Below are positions 10,600 to 21,209 of a stretch of 64,000 nucleotides of DNA, piece after piece. The stretch is from positions 2,976,001-3,040,000 of the forward strand of contig JAWZSP010000006.1 in assembly GCA_034401135.1 (NCBI GenBank), in the 5' to 3' direction. The first letter of the stretch is position 1; every line of letters begins with the position of its first letter. The notes under the pieces are model-generated. The model was not told where the DNA came from, searched no databases, and saw nothing but the letters and a program-made list of their open reading frames with translations. Position numbers and translations under genes: made by a program. Origin of the DNA: Volutella citrinella. Taxonomy: Eukaryota > Ascomycota > Sordariomycetes > Hypocreales > Nectriaceae.

Positions 10600-11781
10600 C
10601 TACGCCAAGCCTAATTCTTTGAGGACTTCAAGCTCAAGGGCTTCTTGATCCGCTTTAGTGAACACTCGAGGTACTGGATAACCAGTCTTGCGAATCCAGC
10701 CTCGGCGAGGATCTGCGTCTCTCTGAATCGACTCCCGAATAACCCACTTCGCCTGCACCCGAACGCCAACATTTCTTTGAAGTTGTCTTTTTCTCGCCTC
10801 GCCAATATTCCAAAGTAATTGTATCAATTTCCTGTGGCAGTCGTCCATCGGTAGGAGGTGATACGTTTGTTGCTTGAAGAGGTTGTACCACGAGAACGAC
10901 ATATTCGATGACCCAAGGGCTGTATCTTTAACGCCCCGCTCGTAAGCGAATGGGTAAAACCCTGCCATTTCCCAATCAATAATCGTAACAAGGTCATATT
11001 GAGACTTCCTGTCATTGTTGCCCGGCCGCTTCCTAACAAGAACATTTCGTGGCTCGAGATCCATGTGGCATAGGACCACCTGCTTCTGCAGTGCGTCAAG
11101 TTCTGAGTAGGTGAAACCCAGCTGATCCATGCCTTCAAGGAGCGGCTCAAGCACAATGCCATCCTCAGTTTTTAGAAGCCTGGATACCTCATTGATAGCT
11201 GCGAGGAGAGAATAAATGAATTGCTCCGCGTTGTGGGCGAATGCGCATCTTGGCAAGTTAGTAACGCTCTTCTCATGCTTGGAGTTGTTGAAGCCTTGGC
11301 CGCAATGATCAGGGTCCAGACACATCTCTTTGAGTTTGATGGATTGCAGCTTCTCGACCGCACTGACAACCAAGTTCATCAGTTCTTGTTGCTGGTCTTG
11401 TTGGAGGATATCCCAAACGTCTTCGAGTAGAACTGCATCCGTGTAGAATGGTGTAACGCAGTAATACACCTTCGTTGAGCTTGCGGAAATTGTGTTGCCG
11501 ACGCTAAGTATAGGCGGAACGAGTCCAGGCAGCCGATCATATGCTAGACGCTGAATACATGCCACGTCTTCCAGGTCTGATGTTTGTAGCCGAACTAGGA
11601 GGTCTTTAGAGTGCTGTTGGAGGAGCGCGGTCTCAGAATGAAAATGAAATGTGCAGGCATCGAATGTGTTCGTGATGATACGGCAATTAGCCAGCGCGAC
11701 ATCTTCAGCACCTGAGAATATACCAGAGAGCATTTTCGCATCTGGGACAAGGGCTTGACGGGACATGGTTACACGGTTCAA
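10600..11781 (-). CDS. APH-family (aminoglycoside-phosphotransferase-like) kinase
   Basis: A fungal protein of the APH/choline-kinase-like fold (393 residues), class known to phosphorylate small molecules; the real substrate is usually unknown. The catalytic loop HMDLEPRNVLV (residues 239-249; HxDxxxxN) and the metal-binding IIDWE (D269) are both intact, so it should be active. The N-terminal lobe is divergent, with a weak lysine region. Either MNRVTM (11781) or the internal M6 (11766) could start it. It is intronless, unlike most neighbours. Imperfect direct repeats lie at 10280-10331 and 11952-12011 on either side, suggesting past duplication or insertion. Despite the family name there is no reason to call it a drug-resistance gene. 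Confidence 0.8.
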   Translation of the reverse strand: MNRVTMSRQALVPDAKMLSGIFSGAEDVALANCRIITNTFDACTFHFHSETALLQQHSKDLLVRLQTSDLEDVACIQRLAYDRLPGLVPPILSVGNTISASSTKVYYCVTPFYTDAVLLEDVWDILQQDQQQELMNLVVSAVEKLQSIKLKEMCLDPDHCGQGFNNSKHEKSVTNLPRCAFAHNAEQFIYSLLAAINEVSRLLKTEDGIVLEPLLEGMDQLGFTYSELDALQKQVVLCHMDLEPRNVLVRKRPGNNDRKSQYDLVTIIDWEMAGFYPFAYERGVKDTALGSSNMSFSWYNLFKQQTYHLLPMDDCHRKLIQLLWNIGEARKRQLQRNVGVRVQAKWVIRESIQRDADPRRGWIRKTGYPVPRVFTKADQEALELEVLKELGLA

Positions 11782-11951
11782 ATCAGCTACACATGGAGCA
11801 AGATTATTTCCAGGAGCAGGCTGGGTGTTGCTGAGATAAAAGCGGTGTATCTCCCTAGCAGCTATTTTTCCGGCACAGGGCTGGCATCGGCCCTCACACC
11901 AGTGATCTACACCTCCCCGTCTTCGTAATATGCGTAGAGCACCTTGTAGTA

Positions 11952-12011
11952 TCTACGGTCAGCCAAGCAGGCGCACAGGGCTCTTATCGCTGTTGACAAT
12001 AGTGCGGTAGT
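11952..12011 (+). repeat. Right copy of the direct repeat flanking the APH gene
   Basis: CTACGGTCAG, AAGCAGGCGC, ACAGGGCTC and GACAATAGT match the left copy at 10280-10331. It sits about 170 bp upstream of the APH start codon, so it may carry promoter sequence. Confidence 0.5.
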
Positions 12012-12214
12012 AGTAGCATCGACCTGCGCATTATCCGACGGCGTAGTGTGCCAACTCAGAGAACGAGGCCAGAGAATTTTTGGTATATTTTTATTGCAGT
12101 TTAATTTAGATTGGCTTTTTCGAACACATGGGCCTACTCCTTGCATAGTAGCATGTCACCAACAACGGAGACTTCTTATTCCATTTTTGGCCGAGTATAC
12201 ATAAAAGTCCCAGT

Positions 12215-13138
12215 TTAGTTGGAGATACCAATGACACCTAGAAATCAGACAATCAGTTCACGGACATTGATGGGATATCCTTTTGCTACATACCGCAAGC
12301 AGGTCGGGGACCAGCGTTACCAGTCTTGAGGGACTCGTCGTTGCCGCCCTTGCCAAGGTCATCGGTGCCGGCGTGGACGACGACGGTTCGCTAAGAGCTG
12401 CGTATTAGTAGTATTCACAAGTCTCCAATGACATAATACGTACGCCAACGACGCTCTGGGGGCCAATGAGCTTGACGAGGCTGTCCTTCACGGATCCCTT
12501 GGAGTTACCCTGGGCATCGGTATCAATGTTGCCGAGATCTCCGACGTGGCGGGCCTCGTCGGTGGGAGCACCGTGGGTCTTGCCGTAGGGGTTGACTGTG
12601 CACATTGAAGGTCAGATCTGCGACTCCGGGCGGCCGACCTAGCGAAGATAGGTCGATCCTAGTATATTGGAAAGGTCCAGGCAGGCTCACAGTGGGGGCC
12701 AGCGGAGGTGCAGCCGTTGGTGTTGTCACCGAAGGTGTGGATGTGGAAGCCACGCTTGGCGTTGGCGTCCTGGCCGGTGATGTCCCAGGAGATGGTGGTG
12801 GGAGCGGCCTCGGACTCCTGCTCGAAGGTGACGGTTCCGGAGACCGTGGAGTCGCCACGGATAACACAGACTGGCGGCAACAATGGGTTAGCCAATGTCA
12901 TGTACGTGCTTAGCAGCAACCTCGGGACGATCGATCTATGCACGGCCCGGGCCTAATGGCCAGCCATCAAGGGACTCCCAGGCACCCAGACCAGTCCATC
13001 AGGGTTCGGCGTGATGCGGTGCGATCCGTTAAACTCGCTCAAACGAGCTCAAACTCGGCCCCTCCTGACACCCGGGGGGGGCAATGCATGCGTGTACATA
13101 AAGGGAGGCTCTCTGCTCGACATACCGGCCTTGACCAT
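12215..13138 (-). CDS. SOD1: Cu/Zn superoxide dismutase, five exons
   Basis: Cytosolic Cu/Zn SOD converting superoxide to oxygen and hydrogen peroxide. Exons (minus strand): 13138-13126, 12870-12691, 12595-12444, 12390-12294 and 12237-12215; all phases close to give 154 residues, the family norm. The product reads [16 protein letters not shown], then [13 protein letters not shown] (copper histidines), [13 protein letters not shown] and HVGDLGN (bridging and zinc ligands), [13 protein letters not shown] (final copper histidine), and ends GVIGISN. First exon is only 13 nt and last only 23 nt, so ORF scanning alone misses both ends. A homopolymeric T tract (about 13169-13178) lies in the leader. 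Assignment is certain. Confidence 0.95.
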
Positions 13139-14503
13139 TTTGATAGCTTGTTTGGGTTTTGGAGGTTGGGTTTTTTTTTGGTGGGCGAAGTTGCTTTGAG
13201 ATGAGGATGAAGGTGACGCAGGAGAGAAGGGGAAGAGAGGAGTTTTGAAGGACAAGCGGGCCGAGGCGGAAGTCCGAGACGGCCACTGGTTGCTGGCGAG
13301 GGAGGGCGATCGGAGGGGAAGAGCTCCCCTCAGTCCTCTACGCGATTGCCCCCCAAGCCCCCCTCTGCTAGCCCGATCTTAGGAGGCAGGGAGTTGGGCG
13401 GCTGCCTCTCAATGGCCAGCAGGTGGCTAGCGCTGTATCACTTCCGCATGTGCCATGAAGCCCACCAAAGCTTGGTACATGACGGACGTACAGCTGCCGC
13501 GGTTGCAGTGCCGAACGGAGCTCTGGTTGCTGGAGGCTCCCAGCTCCCAGAGAAGCGGGGTTCGCTGCAGGATATGCCCCGCTTCACGCTGCCGTCATTC
13601 TGACTTAGAACGTGGCGCTGACAAATGATATTGCATCATCGCCCGCCATTATGCTTGCGGTTTCCCTCAAGCCAGCAGAGCACCAAGGAGTCGAGACTTG
13701 CCTCAGCTACCATTGCCTGTCCATATTTGGTCCTACGATAGATTTACAGCTCGTCAACGCTGACAACTACAATTTTCGGGTGTTTGCACTGTATGAAGCA
13801 CGTTGGATGTGAGTTAAGTTGAGCTTCAGCCCAGGTGGGGTGTGGGTGGCGGGGTCAAGCGCCTAACCCTTGTCAATGATGTGGAATCTTAGGATCGATC
13901 ATGGACTTTTCGGAAATACCGACTCCGGATTCCACAACAGCCTGAGATATCTAGATCCTGGAGATAGTAAACAATCCATCTCCAGTATCTAGTAAAAATA
14001 ATGGAATCATTATTCGTCCTCATATACAGTCAAGTATCACGGCTCACGATCTCTGAAACAGACACTCATGCCGTATTTGAGCACTCTCTCTGGTGTGATC
14101 TGGATTTACTCAAGACCACTGCTTCTCCAACTCCCGCTCTTTCACTGGACATTTTTAATGCGATTGGGCGTCTATGTGGTGTAGAAGAGCGTCGAAAGTG
14201 GCAATTCAATCGCATCTGCTGTCGCTCAATCCACATAGCGAACTGGTAAAAAAGATACCATTGGTATACTCTCGTTAGTCATATACATATCTACTTTTAC
14301 CCTCGCTGGTCTCTTAACTTGCTGATCTTTTGATTTTGTGACGAGATGGCTGCTTCACACTGCATCGAGACAGTCGAGTGCCAGAGAAGATGAAACAATC
14401 CAACCAGGCGGTGTGAACCTCCGCACTCCCAACTTACACCAATCAGTTCGCAAAACAGCAGAACCCTCCATCGCGCCCTCATCTGAGAAGACAATTCTGC
14501 GAC
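13139..14503. other. Intergenic between SOD1 and the alpha/beta hydrolase gene
   Basis: Shared upstream region of two divergent genes. No gene is recognised. An AT-rich stretch (about 13900-14300) precedes the hydrolase. A small ORF at 14001-14249 has no recognisable family. Confidence 0.5.
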
Positions 14504-15631
14504 ATGTCCCCGGAGCCAGAGGACCGTAAGATCTGGCAGCCGATTCATCATTCCGTCAGGCACAAGCTTGACCCTCAGTACATCGAGTACCACGACGAGT
14601 ACTTGCAGTACCTTGTGCCCGATGAGCTCCAACCCTGGGACCGTTCGGCCCCAAAACCAAAACTGCCCCCGGGAGGCACACAGCCACTTCCAGTGGGAAA
14701 TATTTCTGACCACGAGGTCGGCCGATTTCGTGTAAGGGTTTACACCCCCGCCGGGGACCATGATGGACGTGGTTGGCCAGTGTTGCTATGGTTTCACGGA
14801 GGAGGCTGGGCGAATGGCAACTTGAACAGTGGCACGGACTTTTGTTGTTGGGTATGCCACGGTGAGTTCATTGTTTCTTGTGCGATTGGATACATCTAAT
14901 CCCTTGCAGATGCATGTTGCATCGTGGTGTCTGTCGACTATGGGCTCGCCCCCGAGAATCCGTTTCCCATCGCGGTGGAGGATGCCATCGATGCCTTGAG
15001 ATGGGTTTCTTCTTCCCCTTCAGAGCTTACGATGATCGATAGGTCCCGAATATCAGTCGGGGGCACATCTGCTGGTGCCAACCTGGCCGTGGTTGCTGCG
15101 CTGGCCAACCTGGACAAGAATATCGACGTCCCTTCTGCACGCCCATCCCTTGCGCCGACCGCGGATTCCTATCCCCTGGCCTCTATGCTTCTGATTGTTC
15201 CGGTTATTGATAACACGGCTACTTTGGAAGGAGTCTGGAGGCCAAATGCCGAAGCACCATATCTCACAGCAGAGAGGATGGAGTTCTATCGCAGGCTCTA
15301 TTTCGCCCACGACGATGACCGTAAGAAATGGGATGCGAGCCCAAACCTAGCTCCAGAAGGGTTATTGAAAAGGATGCCAAAAACATTCATTGCTGTTGCA
15401 GAGATGGATCTGCTTGCCCCTGAGGCATTGGCCTTTGGAGACCATTTGAGCCGGCTTGGCGTAGAGGTTCACACCCATATTGTACAAGGTGGAACCCATT
15501 CTATCCTTTCGCTCCATGGGCGAATAGACAGAGGATACCAGATGGTTGAAGAAGCCGTGAGGCACCTTGGACGCGTGTTTGGATCCGATATTGGTCGGAG
15601 GAGCACACGGCAAGCATCCATTAACTCGTGA
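14504..15631 (+). CDS. Alpha/beta hydrolase, HSL-type esterase/lipase
   Basis: Two exons, 14504-14861 and 14910-15631, encode 359 residues; the intron donor is GTGAGT and the acceptor TTGCAG, with phase closing in CHDACCIVVSVDY. The fold is the hormone-sensitive-lipase family of esterases: oxyanion loop HGGGW (98-102), nucleophile in GGTSAGAN (Ser173), and D286 and H316 (EMDLL, GGTHS) completing the triad. There is no signal peptide, so it is probably cytosolic. It probably hydrolyses a carboxylic ester or lactone; the substrate is not visible. The 3' end overlaps the convergent Zn2Cys6 gene by 11 bp, and a P450 follows, so it may belong to a small detoxification or catabolic module. Confidence 0.85.
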
Positions 15632-17857
15632 TCCCCGACTGGTCCCAGCCGTCTAAAAGGTCATAGCGAAAGTCGCCCTGCAGAAAGGTAGCCAATTCAG
15701 CATCAAAGAGCTCGTTCGGCAGAGGATTCATTTGCATGCCCCCCAAGCGTGCCAGATTTCCATTACCAGGTGGTAGCACATTGATGAACTCGCCCAGCAT
15801 CCCCTCGGGGACCGTTCGCTGCTGATCCATACTTCGGGGTGTCTGCTGGAAGTATGTGGGCACATTGGTGCATCCACTTCCTGTCTGCTGCGAGCTGACA
15901 TTCTCCAGCGTGCCGGGGTTTGCAACAGCGGCCTCAGACGCAAGGATGTGGTCCTCTGCTGGACTTACCCCAGTCATTGGTGTCGCGATTTGCTGGAGTC
16001 CTTTTTGCCATCGAGAGCTAGTGGGCCAGGCAGCATGTAGCTCAGTCAAAATCTCGAGTGATCGTTGGGCCATCGTCTCCGCCTGGTCTCCAATGGATCC
16101 TGGGCAAAGCGACGGATACCTCGCCAGCACGGCGCTGAGGGCACCCGACATGTACACACAGAATACCAGGATCTGCGGGAAGCCCTCGCCAGAGTTCCGC
16201 ATGTTGAAGTAGGCATCTATTTGCTCATACAAGCCCCAGACATTGGTGAATAACTCGGTAGAAACTCGTTGCCAGAATCCTTCAGGGGCGGGACCATAGT
16301 TGCGGCGAGGCGAGGGTGGTGATTGTTGGTTAGGGGGCTGTTCGCTGGGGTTGCTCATCGTGGGTATAGAGGGCTCCAGAGAAGTGTCCAAGTGTTCGTT
16401 CAGGTTGGATAGTATTTCTTGTAGATATGCGCGTCGAATAACAATATTGCTCAGTCGCAAAGTCATGGTAGTCGCTAAATAGGCCAGGTGACACGATTGT
16501 GATCTCCAGCCTCTCAGGTTCCACACAGAGAAGGTGTGCTTTGGGGGCAGCGACTTCTCCCAGCCGTCCAACTCGGCACAGGTCCGATAGTAATAAGACG
16601 ATTCATCCCACGGCGGAATAAACTCGTCATTTCGACATGCCTTTCGAGCGACCTTGCCCCATAGGCCATGCGCTTGGATGAGGCTCGCAAACAGACACCG
16701 TCGCGGACTATGCACGAGTTGTGGGTTTGCCAAAGCTGGTGGTGTTCCAGCCACGGCAGCCCGCTCGACTGTGATCGCCCCAAATGCAAATTCATGTTCA
16801 TCGCACGGTAGTAGTGTGGTAATATCCTCCAGGGAGAAGGAGAGGGGATTCCTGAAGCCGGCATGCAGGTTCTCCTATAAGCGAGTCAGACGAAGGACAA
16901 AAAATAGATGGGGAAGGCCAGGGCACATACTTGGCTTTGAATCATCCAAAAGGCTCGACGAGCGCTTTCCGAGCGAATAACCTGGTCTGTAGGGGCGCCC
17001 ACGGCAAGACTGTAAGATTCCTCGCGGTGAAGCTTGAGAAGCCCAGCCATCCGGACGGCGACCCCCATGTCTATGCTTGAGCGATCTCCGTCACCACTCC
17101 CCCACTGCGCAATGGCCAACAGAAAGAATGCTTGGATGTTCTCCAGCGAGGTTTTGTACATCTCTGAAGGGACCATTGCCCTGCACAATTCTAGGAAATA
17201 GTCTGTCGCCGGCTTGGCGCCTCCGTATCTCGTCACGAGGGCCGGAGAGAAGCGAGCGGATATTGAGAGGATGGAAGCAAGCAGAAACTTGCTGACCGGC
17301 GACGGGGAGATGCTCAGACTCTCTAGAAACAGGTTCTTTGGGAGGAACCCCAGCTGGAAATACGAGTCCATGAATATGCGGCACGAATCAACCAGTTCTT
17401 GCACGGGGGGCAGCCTGTCGCCGACGCTGGCCGCAGTTGCTGGGAAGCCCAACGAGCGCATATTGTGCGGAGAAGTCTCTGGCGATCGATGGCCAGCACT
17501 GCGTGGCGGACTAGACCAAGGATGCACCATCCCTTCCCCAATTTGCCCCGGCGCACCTGTGCCAGACGTCCCATATTCAGAGGTCGCGCGGCCGACGTCC
17601 GTCATGGCTGGTATAGGCCGGCGGCGGAACTGACGGTCGACGTCCTTCTCGCCCCTCCGGGGAAAGCTGCACTCGGCCGCAGCTTGAGGCCCGGCAAGCC
17701 GGCAGGCCTCACACGGCGGCTGATTTTGGGGAAGTTGGTGGATGCACTTTGAGCGGAGGCGGCGGCAGCGCCGGCATGCCACGGTGCCCCGGCGCTTGAC
17801 CGGGGCCGTATCCCCGGCCTCGTGGGGCGGCGCCCGGCTCGGCAGAGTGGGATCCAT
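15621..17857 (-). CDS. Zn2Cys6 fungal transcription factor
   Basis: A Gal4-type nuclear regulator of 726 residues. Exons 17857-16931 and 16874-15621 are joined in phase 0 through a GTATGT...TATAG intron. The binuclear cluster is near the N-terminus: C28, C31, C38, C49, C52 and C63, with the basic run RRCRRLRSKC. The middle-homology (fungal_trans) domain spans roughly residues 130-450 and includes the typical SLEDITTLLPCDEHEFAFG at the exon junction. The C-terminal third is proline/glutamine-rich and ends with an acidic patch, a likely activation region. It is convergent with the hydrolase (stop codons overlap) and points away from the P450, so it is a candidate regulator of both, though this is inference. 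Confidence 0.88.
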
Positions 17858-19661
17858 TATACCGGCTTAATGACGAGATGAGACCGAAATTGTTGATGGG
17901 CAAAAAATCTCCGGCAGGCGAATTGCAAAGGGCAGGCAGGCAAGTCAATGGGAACGGCAAGTACTAGTAGTTGAGGGAGGGAGGGAGGGGGAGCTGGAGC
18001 TAAAGAGGCAAACACACATGGGCGCGTGGCCTTGGGGACTCTACGCGCGTCTTTGGGCAGGATGCTACTTGGGTCTCGACTTCGCTGGGGGTGCCGTGAA
18101 ATCCGGCAGATCCAGGCTCGGTGCAGCCGCTTTACGAGGACACGGGAATTCCCCTTGGTTAGAGTTTGCGCCTCTTGTAGCGATTCTCCCGCGGCTGCGT
18201 GTAGTGAACTTGTGATGCACTTGGTTAGGTGTACTTACCGCAGGGGAAGTCTATGCCTTTGAGCCTTTGGCTAGCGCAGAGGGCCGCAAGACTAATACGC
18301 AGCACGGGTCTCTGACATGGGCCGCCGGGCGAGGAGTTGGATTGTCTCACATCTCCGTGTCACGATGCAGCTGAGCCCATGCACAGTTCAATGTTGGTGT
18401 ATGTATGTTTAGCATGCTGAACCGTGGCTGATATAGTAGTATGGCAAATCCAATATCTACCATCTCCGTACCATTTTGAAACAAAATGGCATTCAGCTCT
18501 TTTGTTCTGCTTCAGCTGTTTGCTTCTCTCTGGGGACGCCCTCATCCCCTCGTCGTTATGCCTTCGCCTATTGCCAGCCAGGCACCTCCAATTCCGCCTT
18601 GGTAGTTAATAGAAGTCCCAGAAATTAATTCAGTAGGCCAGTTGTGTCCACTAGGGCCGCTCGGACATGCCGATTCACCTCTATTTGGCAAAAGCAAGAA
18701 CACGCCTGTGTAAGATGGGCTCTGTCTAATACCACCCTGAACGCAACTCTTGGACACCTCACCAACGTCTTACAGACGGTTAGCTGGAACTCGTCGTGTA
18801 ATCAAATGCGTATTCAAGCCTTAGTCAGACTTCTGTATAGTGCCTCGAGCTCGGCCATACTATCGCAGACCGAGGAGCAGCGATGGCGGAAGTCGAAGGG
18901 GTCGGTCTGCTGTCATTCGGCAGACCGACGCCGCATTGTCAAGGTGGGACCATTTGGCAGAGCTAATATGAAACATATCCTGAGAATGACATATATCGGC
19001 TTGTCCAATGGCGAGGCCACTGCACCTCCGCAGCAGCGGCAGTAGTATGGCTGTGAGGTGGTCCAGAGTGTAGGTAGGATGATCGCACGGAGACAATGCC
19101 ACTGCCATGCTCACGTCTTCTTTGGCAAGCGCTAGAAAGACAGCTACAGCCGCCAGTTTGCCATGACGTCAAGCAGGGACATGTTGGAACCGACTCGCCT
19201 GACGCTGGTTGGGGTATGGTGAGCTGTGGTGGACGGCGCTAAACCGACGAGGCGAGACACTTCTCCTTCGTTCAGCTAGGTCGATTTCGTTTGCTCAAGT
19301 AGGTTCACGCGCCACATCGCAGCCTCACACTCTATAGGAGCAGACACATACGAGAATGACGGCACGTATTGGCTGGGGAGAAGTCAATTTCATGGTGATT
19401 GCCGAGCATCCTCAAGCACACACACCCCCTACTACCCCCTACTACTCACTCCTCTTCCTCCTCCCATCTCTGTCAGACATGCTCTCAAATGAGGCAGTCC
19501 CGATTCAGTTTTTCAGTTTGACTACACAGGGCGTCCCATGACGACTCTTTTAATTCCGCCGCAGGAGCCAACAGAGCTCGACTGAAGCCTGAACCTCGCG
19601 ACCACTACTAGAGCGCTCAACATCTAAATCAATTGTTCCGGCTCTTTATCAGGAACAAGCA
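17858..19661. other. Intergenic between the Zn2Cys6 gene and the P450 gene
   Basis: 1.8 kb divergent upstream region. Short ORFs on both strands have no family character. An ACACACCCCCTACTACCCCCTACTACTC-like pyrimidine repeat around 19418-19448 precedes the P450 gene. It probably contains both promoters. Confidence 0.5.
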
Positions 19662-21209
19662 ATGGCAATCTTAACATCCTTGCTGACCCCGCAAGGGCAG
19701 ATGATTGTCGTACTTTGTATTTTTGTTTGCGTTCTTCTATCTCGTCGGAACAGGAATCAGCAGTTCCCGCTTCCGCCGGGCCCAAAGGGAGACTTCCTGG
19801 TCGGCCATTTGTTCGTGATACCAACTGACAACCCCGAATACTCCTACATGAAGTGGTCCAAAGAGTATGGCTCCGACATACTCTCCTTCAATGTCTTGGG
19901 GCAGCCGATCATCGTTCTCAATTCCGTCAAGGCGGCGACAGATCTACTAGATAAACGTGGGAGCAACTACGCCGATCGGCCGAGATTCGTGCTTTTTGAA
20001 GAAATGGGATGGGAGAAGACCCTGACCTTTATGAGACCTACTGGGCCGGACTTCCGAATGCATCGTAGCATTCTGCAAAGGGCCTTCCAGAAGAGCAGCA
20101 TCGTAAAATATCGCCCGGTCCAGGAGCGAGAGGCCGCCATCATGCTCAAGACCATTGTTCAACGGCCAGAGGGCTGGGTGACGAGCTTGAGACGGTTTGC
20201 AACGGCCATAGTGCTGTCAATAGGTTTCGGCCTGCAAATCGATAGCGATGACGACCCTTTCGTTCATGTGGCGGCGATGGCGAGCCACGCACTCGCACAC
20301 GGCGGCGCGCCGGGGGGCTGCCCTGTGGACTGGTTCCCAGCACTTCGATACCTGCCTTCCTGGTTTCACGACCGGTCATTGAGGTTTGCGAGGGACTGGA
20401 AGTGGGCGATTCGCGATCTTCACGACAAACCATACGACTGCGTGGCCCAGATGAGTGAGAAGCGGCAGTCCCTCATCAGCGAATTGCTGGGTCAACGAGA
20501 GGCTCAAATGCTGGAGGGCAGGGACCCCGAGATGTCGATTGAGGACATTAAAGGGGCAGCCGGAGCAGTTTTTGCTGCTGGTCAGGACACAACGTGGAGC
20601 ACCCTTCTCGTCTTCATGTTCTACATGGTACTGAACCCCGAAGTCCAGGCCAAGGGCCGGGCTGCTCTGGACAAGGTAGTCGGGCGGGATCGACTACCGA
20701 CATTCGAAGATCGCCCACAGCTGGCATACATCGACCACATCCTGCAAGAAACTCTGCGTATTAGCCCTGTCTCGCCACTGGGCGTGCCTCATCGCTCTCT
20801 CCAGGATGATGAATACCAAGGTTACCGCATCCCCAAGGGTTCGTACGTCTATGCTAATGCGCGCGCGATGACACACGATGCAGCAATCTGGTCCGAGCCA
20901 GATTCGTTTAGTCCTGATCGATACATTCCCCTGGACGAAGGCGGGCTCGGTGAGCCATATCCAGTCTCGCAGTTTGGATTCGGTCGACGAGTCTGCATAG
21001 GGAAGCATTTGGCCGAGGCCAGCGTGTGGATCGTCATCGCCTCGATGCTGAGCACATTGAAAATAGAGAAGGCCATCGACGCCGAAGGAAATGAGATCAC
21101 GCCGGTTGCAGAGCTGACCAACGGCCTGACCAGCCACCCAAAACTATTCCCTTGTCGAATTACCCCCCGAGACGCCAAGAGTGCGGAGGTGATTATGGGT
21201 TCTGGTTAG
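19662..21209 (+). CDS. Cytochrome P450 monooxygenase
   Basis: Single-exon ER-type P450 of 515 residues, resembling the fungal group often annotated as O-methylsterigmatocystin-oxidoreductase-like. An N-terminal anchor (about residues 11-28, MIVVLCIFVCVLL) is followed by the proline-rich hinge PLPPGPKG. The I-helix oxygen-binding motif AAGQDTT lies near 303-309, the EXXR motif is E363-R366 (ETLR), and the heme loop FGFGRRVCIG has Cys445 as thiolate ligand, so all catalytic parts are intact. The family usually hydroxylates or epoxidises hydrophobic substrates; the substrate here is unknown. No backbone synthase is seen nearby, which favours detoxification or catabolism over secondary metabolite synthesis, unless a cluster is split. 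Confidence 0.92.
   Translation: MAILTSLLTPQGQMIVVLCIFVCVLLSRRNRNQQFPLPPGPKGDFLVGHLFVIPTDNPEYSYMKWSKEYGSDILSFNVLGQPIIVLNSVKAATDLLDKRGSNYADRPRFVLFEEMGWEKTLTFMRPTGPDFRMHRSILQRAFQKSSIVKYRPVQEREAAIMLKTIVQRPEGWVTSLRRFATAIVLSIGFGLQIDSDDDPFVHVAAMASHALAHGGAPGGCPVDWFPALRYLPSWFHDRSLRFARDWKWAIRDLHDKPYDCVAQMSEKRQSLISELLGQREAQMLEGRDPEMSIEDIKGAAGAVFAAGQDTTWSTLLVFMFYMVLNPEVQAKGRAALDKVVGRDRLPTFEDRPQLAYIDHILQETLRISPVSPLGVPHRSLQDDEYQGYRIPKGSYVYANARAMTHDAAIWSEPDSFSPDRYIPLDEGGLGEPYPVSQFGFGRRVCIGKHLAEASVWIVIASMLSTLKIEKAIDAEGNEITPVAELTNGLTSHPKLFPCRITPRDAKSAEVIMGSG

Noticed and set aside
10600..11781. Reading the APH-family gene as aminoglycoside resistance
   Set aside because: Fungal APH-fold proteins are a broad kinase group; nothing in the sequence points to an antibiotic substrate.
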